Assembly (NCBI GenBank): GCA_003212375.1
Contig: QCPY01000011.1
Span: 1-38,524 of the forward strand
Source of the DNA: Prochlorococcus sp. AG-442-N17
Lineage (GTDB): Bacteria > Cyanobacteriota > Cyanobacteriia > PCC-6307 > Cyanobiaceae
DNA length: 38,524 nt
Reading direction: 5' to 3'
Positions 19,606 to 28,454 of the stretch are shown one piece after another. The translations under genes were made by a program, and so were the position numbers. How positions within the stretch are numbered: the first letter of the stretch is position 1; each line of letters opens with the position of its first letter. The notes below the pieces were generated by a model. The model was not told where the DNA came from. It was given only the letters and a program-made list of their open reading frames with translations, and did no database searches.

Positions 19606-19702
19606 AAATTTAATAATTAAATGTGATACTAAATTCAGTTTTCATTGAAATTTCTAATTTTCTTATACCTATTTTTATCACGCCATGAGATGATTGAAAT
19701 AC

Positions 19703-19708
19703 TATAAT
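19703..19708 (+). promoter_or_regulatory. Candidate -10 element (TATAAT)
   Basis: A perfect TATAAT lies 16 bp before the ATG of the tandem phosphatase gene. If used, transcription would begin around 19715 and leave a leader of only about 9 bases, too short for a normal ribosome-binding site. No convincing -35 box is visible. This is a sequence match only. Confidence 0.4.
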
Positions 19709-19723
19709 TTTTAAATTTATATA

Positions 19724-21052
19724 ATGAGTTTAAGATTAGTTTTAGTTAGGCATGGTCTTAGCAGTTTTAATGAAAAAGGATTAATTCAAGGCAGGACAGA
19801 TGATTCATATTTAACCGATAAAGGTTATGAACAGGCACTAAAGTCGGGCGAAGCATTATCCAGCATCAATTTTGATAAAATATATTCATCTCCACTTGTA
19901 AGAGCTGCCGAAACAGCAAAGACGATTCTTAAAAACTTAAAAGGAGAAAATAATATTGAATATGACAAAAATTTGTTAGAGGTCGATTTAAATAAATGGT
20001 CTGGTTTAACTATTAATGAAATAAAAAATAGATATCCAGAAAATTATCTTCTTTGGAAAAATGATCCTGAAAATTTAAAGTTAGAGGGTATTGATAATTT
20101 AACTTATCAACCGATTCAAGAATTATATGTTCAGGCAGATGAATTTATTAAAAATATATTAAAAATCTATTTAGAAAAAAATAAAGCAAATATTTTAGTT
20201 ATTGGTCACAATGCAATTCTTAGATGTTTAATTCTCTCATTAATTGGCAGACCTAAAAAAGGTTTTAGGAAAATTAAGTTAGATAATGCTTCATTTTCAA
20301 TCCTTAATATTTTAAAAAAAGGAGATTCATATAAAATACAAGTTGAATGTTTAAACCAAACCTCTCATTTAAATAAAAAAATACCCGATCAAATTGGAGA
20401 CTCAAGAATTTTCCTCATAAGGCATGGTGAAACTGATTGGAATAAAGAGGGACGATTCCAAGGTCAAATTAATATCCCATTAAACAAAAATGGAAAAGAT
20501 CAGGCGAAAAAAGCTTCTAATTATTTAAATGAAATTAAGTTCAATAAAGCTTTTTCAAGTTCAATGGATAGACCATATGAGACAGCTAAAATCATTCTTC
20601 AAAATAAGTCTGATATAGAAATAAAAAAGCTTGAAGACCTTGTAGAGATTAGTCATGGATTATGGGAAGGGAAATTAGAAGATGAAATTAAGGAACAATG
20701 GCCTGAATTACTTAAAAATTGGCATGAAAAACCTGAAGAGGTAATAATGCCCGAAGGAGAATGTATTGGAGAAGTATCTAAGAGATCAGTTAAGGCTTGG
20801 GAAGAAATTTGTTTAACTCAAAAGAAAAAAGATTTAACATTGTTAGTGGCACATGATGCAGTCAATAAAACTCTTATTTGTAAAATATTAGGAATTGATT
20901 TTTCCAACATTTGGATGATCAAACAAGGTAATGGAGGAATAACTATTATTGATATTTTTAATGATCCCAACAAAGATCATGTAATTAGTGCTCTTAATAT
21001 AACTACACATCTTGGTGGGATATTAGATTCAACTGCAGCAGGAGCTCTTTAA
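19724..21052 (+). CDS. Tandem histidine-phosphatase-superfamily protein (phosphoglycerate-mutase-like)
   Basis: The 442-residue protein is two histidine phosphatase domains in series. Domain 1 has RHGLSSFN (H10), R60 in SSPLVRAAE, E86 and H162 in VIGHNAIL. Domain 2 has RHGETDWNKEGRFQG (H234), EISHGLWEG and LLVAHDAVN. Both catalytic sets look complete, though domain 1 lacks the usual Glu after RHG. It is commonly annotated gpmB. A cyanobacterial relative of this type has been described as a phosphoserine phosphatase (memory), so true mutase activity is doubtful. It ends two bases before the dihydroorotase-like gene, implying an operon. Confidence 0.9.
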   Translation: MSLRLVLVRHGLSSFNEKGLIQGRTDDSYLTDKGYEQALKSGEALSSINFDKIYSSPLVRAAETAKTILKNLKGENNIEYDKNLLEVDLNKWSGLTINEIKNRYPENYLLWKNDPENLKLEGIDNLTYQPIQELYVQADEFIKNILKIYLEKNKANILVIGHNAILRCLILSLIGRPKKGFRKIKLDNASFSILNILKKGDSYKIQVECLNQTSHLNKKIPDQIGDSRIFLIRHGETDWNKEGRFQGQINIPLNKNGKDQAKKASNYLNEIKFNKAFSSSMDRPYETAKIILQNKSDIEIKKLEDLVEISHGLWEGKLEDEIKEQWPELLKNWHEKPEEVIMPEGECIGEVSKRSVKAWEEICLTQKKKDLTLLVAHDAVNKTLICKILGIDFSNIWMIKQGNGGITIIDIFNDPNKDHVISALNITTHLGGILDSTAAGAL

Positions 21053-21054
21053 AA

Positions 21055-22311
21055 ATGGGGAAAACATTTTTTTTTGAAAATATAAACATTTTAATGGGTC
21101 CAAATATTGAAGTCGCCAAAGATAATTTATTAATTATTGATGGCAAAATAGAAGCATTTGGAGATGAAGCTAAAAAAGAAGCACTTAAGAAAAGTATTCC
21201 AATTTCTAAATCTGGCGATAAATTAATTGCCCCAATGTTGGTAGATAGTCACTCATATTTAGAAAATCCTTTAACAGGATTAAACGATAACTTAGAAAAT
21301 TTAAAGTTAAGAGCAAAAAAATCAGGTTTTGGTGCAATCGCCTTTCTTCCAAATAGCAACATTTGGAGAGATAAACCTGAAAAAATACCCTTTCAGGAAA
21401 ATAATCATGCTGATTTGAATTTTTATTTTTGGGGAAGTTTTAGTTTGAAAGATGAAGGCATAAACCTTTCTCCTCAAGATGAACTTTTAAAATCAGGGTC
21501 AATAGGTCTTTCCACAAGCAACTTTTTTGATTCTCGAATCATTCTTAAAGGTCTTTCTTTAGACGCCGTAAAATCTTATCCAATAATATTTTCTTTAACT
21601 AAAAAAAATTCAGTTCAAAAAGGAATTGTGAACATAGATCTGAAATCTCTTCAATCGGGGTTTTACGTTATCGATAATAATAATAATGAACTTACTGAAG
21701 TTAAAAATATCTTAGAAATCAAGAAGATATTCCCAAGTAAAAACATAATAATTAAAAACATCTCAGATTCGAATTCTCTCAAAGAAATAGAAAAGCAAAA
21801 AATCCCAATTTTAACAACCATAAGTTGGTGGAATTTAATAGCAGATACAAATAATCTGGAGTTAGATGATCTTGGTTGGAAAGTAGATCCCCCTTTGGGA
21901 TCTAAAGAAAATAGAGAGTTCTTAATAAAAGGTCTTGAAAAGGATTTAATTCATGCTATTGCAGTAAATTCAATTGCATTAAATGATGAAGATACCTTTG
22001 TCCCAATAAATGATAGATCCCTAGGAATAAGCTCCTTTGAATTAGTTTTACCATTATTATGGGAAGAGTTTGTTAACAAAAGATCTTGGCAGATATCAAA
22101 ACTATGGAAATATTTAAGTTTTAGTCCTTCTAATTTATTAGGAATAACTCAAGAGAAATTGTTCATAGGGAGTAAAAGATGGCTTATTTTTGACCCGGAT
22201 ATAAAGTGGATAAATAATCAAATAAATTTAGGATATGATTCTCCTTCAAATTTCCCTAAGAAAAACGAACTAATTAAAGGGAAAGTGATTCATGTTGGAC
22301 TTGATTTCTAA
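21055..22311 (+). CDS. Dihydroorotase-like protein lacking the metal-site residues (probable pseudoenzyme)
   Basis: The 418-residue protein follows the amidohydrolase plan: an N-terminal beta segment with LLIIDGKIEAFG, then the barrel. At the metal site it reads D64-SHSY where active dihydroorotases have DxHxH. TTISWW (254-259) stands in place of TPHH, and AIAVNS (301-306) in place of ATDH. The scaffold motif KVDPPLGSKENR (276-287) is well kept. It is often annotated pyrC, but catalysis looks impossible from these residues. A structural role beside aspartate transcarbamoylase, as for PyrC-prime proteins, is a guess. It starts 2 bp after the phosphatase gene, and its last 38 bp overlap the convergent lepB. 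Confidence 0.82.
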   Translation: MGKTFFFENINILMGPNIEVAKDNLLIIDGKIEAFGDEAKKEALKKSIPISKSGDKLIAPMLVDSHSYLENPLTGLNDNLENLKLRAKKSGFGAIAFLPNSNIWRDKPEKIPFQENNHADLNFYFWGSFSLKDEGINLSPQDELLKSGSIGLSTSNFFDSRIILKGLSLDAVKSYPIIFSLTKKNSVQKGIVNIDLKSLQSGFYVIDNNNNELTEVKNILEIKKIFPSKNIIIKNISDSNSLKEIEKQKIPILTTISWWNLIADTNNLELDDLGWKVDPPLGSKENREFLIKGLEKDLIHAIAVNSIALNDEDTFVPINDRSLGISSFELVLPLLWEEFVNKRSWQISKLWKYLSFSPSNLLGITQEKLFIGSKRWLIFDPDIKWINNQINLGYDSPSNFPKKNELIKGKVIHVGLDF

Positions 22312-22960
22312 AAAAACCAAAATTTTTCAAAGGCCAAAATCTGAAATAAGCTTTTCCAATTATTTCTTTTTTATGGAGAAATTTACCTCCAGGCCAATAC
22401 CTTCCATCCCAGCTATTTGATCTATTATCACCTAACACCAAAAAATGGTCCTTTGGAACTATCAAACTTTTAAATTCTCCACAATCATTAAAAAAGGAAT
22501 CAGAACAGAAATTGATAACATAGGGTTCAAAAATCTTTTCATTATTTATTATTACCTCACCTTTAACATTTACACTAACTAATTCTCCAGGCAAGGCTAC
22601 TACTCTTTTTATATAAGCATCACATGCCTGATCTCTGAAACCAGGAATGAAAGACATTGGAGGTAATGACATAAAAAAGCAATAACTATTATTTGGTAAA
22701 GGGTTAGACCTCAAATTAATGAGTTTTTCATCAAAAGAAAAAGGTGATTTAAAAACAACAATATCTCCTCTTTGAGGTAATTTGTTTTTTAAAGAAATTT
22801 TTTCAATAATCAATCGATCATTTATTTGTAATTCAGGGAGCATTGAACCTGATGGGATGAAACGTGGTTCAGCTAAAAAAGATCTGCAAGAAGAAACAAA
22901 AAAAGTCAAGCAGAGTAATGGGAGCCATTCAATAAGTATATTTTTAAAGGAGGAATTCAT
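22274..22960 (-). CDS. lepB: Signal peptidase I
   Basis: Type I signal peptidase removes Sec/Tat signal peptides at the outer face of the membrane. The 228-residue protein has one N-terminal transmembrane segment (about 11-29), the catalytic serine S39 in FIPSGSM, the general-base lysine K118 in YIKRVVALPGE, and the box E segment GDNRSNSWDGRYWP. Family length is normal. Its final 38 bp are antisense to the end of the dihydroorotase-like gene, so the two mRNAs must overlap at their 3' ends. Prochlorococcus may have another lepB elsewhere; that cannot be seen here. Confidence 0.94.
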   Translation of the reverse strand: MNSSFKNILIEWLPLLCLTFFVSSCRSFLAEPRFIPSGSMLPELQINDRLIIEKISLKNKLPQRGDIVVFKSPFSFDEKLINLRSNPLPNNSYCFFMSLPPMSFIPGFRDQACDAYIKRVVALPGELVSVNVKGEVIINNEKIFEPYVINFCSDSFFNDCGEFKSLIVPKDHFLVLGDNRSNSWDGRYWPGGKFLHKKEIIGKAYFRFWPLKNFGFFRNQVQHESLSL

Positions 22961-22989
22961 AAAATTTTTAAAATTATAAAATTAAAACT

Positions 22990-23346
22990 CTAATTAAAAA
23001 TAGCGTTATATTCTGACTCTTTGAATCCAAGCAGTAATTTACTTTCATTAATTATTAAAAAGGGTCTTTTTATTAATTTCCCATCATTTGATAATAATTT
23101 AATAATTTTCTCTTTTGTTAAATCAAAAATATCAAAATCAATTGATTTGAAACTCTTACCTCTTGTATTAAATATCTTTTTTATATCAGAAGAAAATTGT
23201 ATTAAAGCAAGTTCTAAAATTTTTTCTGAAGGTGGTTGTTTGACTATATCTATAAATTCATAATTAATATGATTTTGATCAAGCCATTTTGATGCTTTTC
23301 TACATGTTGAGCATTTTGAATAGCTGTAAAAAATAACCTTTTTCAA
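22990..23346 (-). CDS. ArsC/Spx-family thioredoxin-fold protein
   Basis: The 118-residue protein has the family start VIFYSYSKCSTCRKASKWL with a CxxC pair, then the expected EFIDIVKQPPS, the LIKRPFLI segment (RP motif of ArsC/Spx) and a GFKESEY end. The CxxC at the N-terminus is more like Spx/MgsR or the YffB group than the single-Cys glutaredoxin-linked arsenate reductase. Arsenate reduction, redox regulation of RNA polymerase or another thiol role all remain possible. It starts with TTG at 23346, one base after the ppa stop, so it is in the same operon. Confidence 0.82.
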   Translation of the reverse strand: MKKVIFYSYSKCSTCRKASKWLDQNHINYEFIDIVKQPPSEKILELALIQFSSDIKKIFNTRGKSFKSIDFDIFDLTKEKIIKLLSNDGKLIKRPFLIINESKLLLGFKESEYNAIFN

Positions 23347-23347
23347 T

Positions 23348-23896
23348 TTATTTTATTAGTGATGATTTTTTTAGAACTTTGAAGTTTTTCTTCTTTGAAG
23401 GTGTACATTGTCGTAAGAGTTCATCAATCACTTCAAAATCTCTCCAACCATCTATTTGCACTGTCCTTCCGTCTAAACCTTTACTTGTTCTAAAAAATTC
23501 TGCCACTTCTTCTAATTGATTAGGAGCTATTTGATTAATGCTCGTAATTTTTTCTTGCCTGGGGTTAGCTATAGGAACACATAAAAGTTTGCCATCATAG
23601 TGACCGCAGTCATGCATATCTAAAACTCCTATTGGTCTTGCTTTAATTAAACAGCCTGCGAATGTTGGCTCATCCATTATTACCATTGCATCAAGCGGAG
23701 CACCGTCATCAGCGAGAGTATTTGGAATAAAACCATAATCGAATGGGTATCTTACTGAGGAATGTAAAATTCTATCAAGTGCCATAATTCCTGCTTCTGA
23801 ACAATATTCGTATTTATTCCTGCTACCAGCTGGTATTTCAACCACTATATTGACAATGCCCTTAATAGGTGATGGAGGTATTAAACTAAGATCCAT
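23348..23896 (-). CDS. ppa: Family I inorganic pyrophosphatase with altered active site
   Basis: The 182-residue protein clearly has the soluble family I pyrophosphatase fold. Conserved positions include E20, K28, R42, Y50, Y54, D64, D69, D96, D101 and K103. Two catalytic positions differ from the E. coli enzyme: DGAPLD has A66 where the motif is DGDPxD (E. coli D67, the proposed general base), and S138 replaces E. coli Y141. Activity should be severely reduced. I recall reports that marine picocyanobacterial pyrophosphatases are nearly inactive, but could not check. The ArsC/Spx-like gene follows with one base between. Confidence 0.93.
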   Translation of the reverse strand: MDLSLIPPSPIKGIVNIVVEIPAGSRNKYEYCSEAGIMALDRILHSSVRYPFDYGFIPNTLADDGAPLDAMVIMDEPTFAGCLIKARPIGVLDMHDCGHYDGKLLCVPIANPRQEKITSINQIAPNQLEEVAEFFRTSKGLDGRTVQIDGWRDFEVIDELLRQCTPSKKKNFKVLKKSSLIK

Positions 23897-24243
23897 CTTT
23901 TTTTAATTTAGTGAAAATAGTAATCTCATTTCTTTGAGAAAAAGTTCTTTCAAGCAAAAACACCGATAGAAGGCTATAAAATTGTGAGAGAAGATATTAT
24001 GATCTCAAGAAAAAATATTGAAAGACTCCTTAAAGTTAAGGTGTCTAAATCATAATCTCCTATCAATGCACTTGATATGGTAATAAGTGAAAAATTTTCA
24101 CTTAAATTACCTTATACAAACTGCTTTGAATTTGTATATTTCAAGAAATCTACTTGATAAAAGTTGAGTAATAAACTTAACAAAGTTATCCTACAATCAA
24201 AAAGTCAAATAATCAAAACGTAGTCTAAAAATTAAATTTTAGC
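23897..24243. other. 347-bp intergenic region with three hairpins (possible RNA gene)
   Basis: No recognised gene lies between ppa and the small helix-turn-helix gene, both on the minus strand. The region holds three consecutive inverted repeats at 24024-24045, 24079-24111 and 24113-24138, and a TATAAA at 23975-23980 on the plus strand that could be a -10 box. A short plus-strand reading frame (GTG at 23984 or ATG at 23999, stop at 24055) is also present. Nothing was found in the last 100 bp. This is unusually long for a genome with such short gaps. Confidence 0.5.
24024..24138. ncRNA. Candidate structured non-coding RNA (three hairpins)
   Basis: Hairpin 1 (24024-24045) pairs GACTCCTTAA with TTAAGGTGTC, one mismatch. 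Hairpin 2 (24079-24111) pairs GGTAAT with ATTACC outside and AAGTGAAAA with TTTTCACTT inside, with a two-base bulge. Hairpin 3 (24113-24138) pairs TATACAAA with TTTGTATA around a ten-base loop. No T-run follows on either strand, so none is a plain terminator. The strand is not resolved. AT-rich DNA gives chance repeats, so expression evidence is lacking and confidence is modest. Confidence 0.35.
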
Positions 24244-24594
24244 CTAATTTTTTTCCAGTAAAGTTCTAATACTTTTTAATTCTTCAAGAATTTGAGAAAG
24301 TATGTTTTGAGCCGCTGAAGATGGCGAATTTAATACCTCTACAGTCACTTCTTTAATTCTTAGGATATCTTTTGCAAATCTTGCAATTTCATTAGGATGA
24401 AAACGTAATGGGTCTTTTTGATCCGTTCTATATTCAGGATTTAATTTTCTTGGATTAAAACTAGGATTTAGATTTCTAAAATCTGTGTTTGTATACCTAT
24501 AAACAGATGCTCTTGATCTGTTAAGAAATTTTTGAACCTCATCAATACCAACTAATTCTTCTGAACTAGAAATATTGGAATCTATATTGTCCAT
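24244..24594 (-). CDS. Small protein with a helix-turn-helix-like N-terminus
   Basis: The 116-residue protein has no assigned family that I recognise. Residues about 17-38 (GIDEVQKFLNRSRASVYRYT) read like a MerR/excisionase-type helix-turn-helix, in which a site-selecting helix follows a turn at N-R-S. The middle is rich in Asn, Pro and Arg and mentions RFHPNEIARFAKDI, and the last 30 residues form a predicted amphipathic helix. A DNA-binding role is likely; the target is unknown. It is divergent from proS across 182 bp and the adjacent gap holds the hairpin cluster. Confidence 0.7.
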   Translation of the reverse strand: MDNIDSNISSSEELVGIDEVQKFLNRSRASVYRYTNTDFRNLNPSFNPRKLNPEYRTDQKDPLRFHPNEIARFAKDILRIKEVTVEVLNSPSSAAQNILSQILEELKSIRTLLEKN

Positions 24595-24776
24595 AACTTT
24601 ATTTAAAATGTCATGAAAGTTAATGAAATTACTTAAAAGTTTTTAAGTTTTATTATTGCAAAAATTAGCAGATAGGATGAACCTAAACTACATGCCTTTA
24701 GGGACTCAAGACACTTCTTATTTTTTTTTCACCTTAATTGATAAAATTAAAAACATTACAAATTTATTTTACCTTT

Positions 24777-26585
24777 ATGCGCGTCACCACTTCATTTCCT
24801 CTGGGGACGCTTCGTGATACTCCTTCTGAAGCAGAAATTATTTCTCATCAATTACTTTTAAAAGGGGGTTATATTCGTAGAATTAATAGTGGTATTTACG
24901 CATACATGCCCATAATGCTTAGAGTAATTGAAAAAATATCCACCATAATTGAGAAAGAACTTTACAAAAATGACTGTTCAAAATTACTTTTACCCCAACT
25001 TCACCCAGCCGATTTATGGAAAAAAAGTGAAAGATGGGAAGGGTACACCGCCGGTGAAGGTATTATGTTCAATCTTAAAGATAGGCAAGGAAAAGAATTT
25101 GGCTTAGCACCAACACATGAAGAAGTAATTACAAAAATCGCATCGGAAATTATTAATTCATATAAACAGCTACCTTTATGTTTTTATCAAATACAAACAA
25201 AATTTAGAGATGAGATAAGACCAAGATTTGGTTTAATGAGAAGTAGAGAATTTATAATGAAAGATGGTTATTCTTTTCACTCTTCAAAAGAAGATTTGTC
25301 ATCTTTTTATGAAAAGATGGGTAAAGCCTATGAAAATATTTTTAAAAATTGTGGATTAGATGCCGTCGGAGTAGAAGCCGATAGTGGGGCTATTGGTGGA
25401 GCTGCATCAAAAGAATTTATGGTAACCGCCGCTGCAGGGGAAGATTCTATTTTATTTACTGAGAGCGGTTCATATGCAGCTAATATTGAAAAAGCCGTTT
25501 CTTTACCTTCCAAAGCTGTTCCTTTTGAAAATTTTAAAGATGAATATTTAAAAACACCTAATCAAAAATCAATATTTGATATATGTCAAAAAAATAATTT
25601 AGATCCCAGTCAGGTAGTAAAAGTAGTTATTTTCGTTGCAAAATTTAATGATAAATCTGAAGTCCCAATCCTCACATGTATTAGAGGAGATCAAAATATA
25701 AATGAAATCAAGCTTTTTAATTTTATAAACAAAAAATTTAAATCAAACTTGATTCATCTCAATATAGTTGAAGATAATGCACTGATTGAAAAAAATCTAA
25801 TTAATTTTCCATTAGGTTATATTGGACCAGACTTAAGTGATGAAACAATAAATAAGAATTCCAATTGGAATAAAAGTTGGATAAGAATAGCTGACTACTC
25901 TGCCAGTAGCCTTCCAAGTTTTGTGAGTGGCGGCAATAAACTTAATTTTCACAAAGTATTCCAAACATTTTCATTTATTGAGAGACAATTTCTAATATCT
26001 GATATTAGGAACGCAAAAAAAGGGGATTGCATAAGCCTTGAAAATAATGAAGAGTTACAAGAAAAAAGAGGTATTGAAATTGGACATATTTTTCAATTAG
26101 GCCAAAAATATAGTGAGAAATTGAATGCAAAATTCTCTGATAAAGATGGTAAATTGAAAAATTTATGGATGGGTTGTTATGGCATTGGGGTAACAAGAAT
26201 AGCCCAAGCAGCTATTGAACAACATCATGATGAGAATGGAATTTCTTGGCCAATTCAAATTTCTCCGTTTGAGGTTTTAATTATCCCAACTAATTTAAAA
26301 GATCCAAATCAAAAAAAACTTACCGAAGATATTTATAAGGAGTTTAAAAGCAAAAAAATCGATGTACTTCTAGACGACAGAGACGATAGAGCAGGAGTTA
26401 AATTTAAAGATGCAGACTTGATTGGAATCCCCTTTCAAATAATTATTGGTAGAGATTCTATAAATAAAGAAGTTGAATTTTTATGTAGATCCAGCAAAAG
26501 AAAAATTAAGGTTGCATCAAAGAATTTATTAGAAACATTTATTTCTGAATCAAAAGTAATGTACAATGAAAATTCTTCAAGTTAA
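24777..26585 (+). CDS. proS: Prolyl-tRNA synthetase (bacterial type with editing insert)
   Basis: ProS charges tRNA-Pro. The product from the ATG at 24777 is 602 residues (MRVTTSFPLGTLRDTPSEAE). Class II motifs are present: motif 1 around LLPQLHPADLWKKSERW, motif 2 as FRDEIRPRFGLMRSREF, and motif 3 as GCYGIGVTRI. The insert of about 150 residues between motifs 2 and 3 is the editing (INS) domain of the bacterial form. A TTG 39 bp upstream is in frame but adds an unconserved stretch. The upstream gap to the divergent gene is AT-rich without a distinct promoter. Confidence 0.97.
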   Translation: MRVTTSFPLGTLRDTPSEAEIISHQLLLKGGYIRRINSGIYAYMPIMLRVIEKISTIIEKELYKNDCSKLLLPQLHPADLWKKSERWEGYTAGEGIMFNLKDRQGKEFGLAPTHEEVITKIASEIINSYKQLPLCFYQIQTKFRDEIRPRFGLMRSREFIMKDGYSFHSSKEDLSSFYEKMGKAYENIFKNCGLDAVGVEADSGAIGGAASKEFMVTAAAGEDSILFTESGSYAANIEKAVSLPSKAVPFENFKDEYLKTPNQKSIFDICQKNNLDPSQVVKVVIFVAKFNDKSEVPILTCIRGDQNINEIKLFNFINKKFKSNLIHLNIVEDNALIEKNLINFPLGYIGPDLSDETINKNSNWNKSWIRIADYSASSLPSFVSGGNKLNFHKVFQTFSFIERQFLISDIRNAKKGDCISLENNEELQEKRGIEIGHIFQLGQKYSEKLNAKFSDKDGKLKNLWMGCYGIGVTRIAQAAIEQHHDENGISWPIQISPFEVLIIPTNLKDPNQKKLTEDIYKEFKSKKIDVLLDDRDDRAGVKFKDADLIGIPFQIIIGRDSINKEVEFLCRSSKRKIKVASKNLLETFISESKVMYNENSSS

Positions 26586-26595
26586 AAATTTTTTC

Positions 26596-26599
26596 GGAG
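26596..26599 (+). promoter_or_regulatory. Shine-Dalgarno (GGAG) for psb27
   Basis: GGAG stands 7 bases before the ATG at 26607. Clear Shine-Dalgarno sites are rare in this window, so this one supports the start chosen for psb27. It lies 10 bp after the proS stop. Confidence 0.5.
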
Positions 26600-26606
26600 T
26601 TAAGTT

Positions 26607-27044
26607 ATGTTAGTTAAAGAGAGGCATGCATTATTTTCTAGATTTTTTATAAAAGCTATATCTTTAATCATTTTTTTATCTATATTTTTTACATTATTTA
26701 ATTCTCCCTCATATGCAGCAAAGACTTCTATGACAGGAGATTATGCTAAAGACACAATATCAGTTGTTAAAACATTACAGATAGCAGTTGACATACCAAA
26801 AGATTCTCCTGATAGGGATGAGGTCAGAAATGAATCACTTACTCTTATAACTGATTATATTTCTAGATATAGAAATAGAGGGATGGTTAATAAAACTCAA
26901 TCATTTACCACAATGCAAACAGCTTTGAATGCTATGGCAGGTCATTACAAAAACTTTGCATCTAGGCCTCTCCCAGATAAACTTAAGGAGCGTTTAACTA
27001 AAGAATTTTCTCTGGCTGAAAAAATGGTTCTCAGAGAAAGTTAA
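26607..27044 (+). CDS. psb27: Photosystem II repair/assembly factor Psb27
   Basis: Psb27 binds the lumenal CP43 side of photosystem II during assembly and repair. The 145-residue protein has the family core from MTGDYAKDTISVVKTLQIAV to YISRYRNRG and TTMQTALNAMAGHYKNF, ending RPLPDKLKERL. The N-terminus is a signal peptide (hydrophobic 13-31, cleavage near SYA-A at 35-38). There is no cysteine anywhere, so the lipid anchor found in Synechocystis Psb27 is absent and the mature protein is soluble in the lumen. It lies 21 bp after proS, possibly on the same transcript. Confidence 0.95.
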   Translation: MLVKERHALFSRFFIKAISLIIFLSIFFTLFNSPSYAAKTSMTGDYAKDTISVVKTLQIAVDIPKDSPDRDEVRNESLTLITDYISRYRNRGMVNKTQSFTTMQTALNAMAGHYKNFASRPLPDKLKERLTKEFSLAEKMVLRES

Positions 27045-27083
27045 TACAAATGATTTACTTTTTAAAAGTTATCCAAGAATTTT

Positions 27084-28435
<1,352 letters not shown>

Positions 28436-28454
28436 TTAAGTAATTTTTAAATTA

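Noticed and set aside
24678-24815. Plus-strand frame of about 45 codons overlapping the proS start
   Set aside because: It runs in another frame through a T-rich stretch and into the conserved proS N-terminus; amino-acid content looks non-coding.
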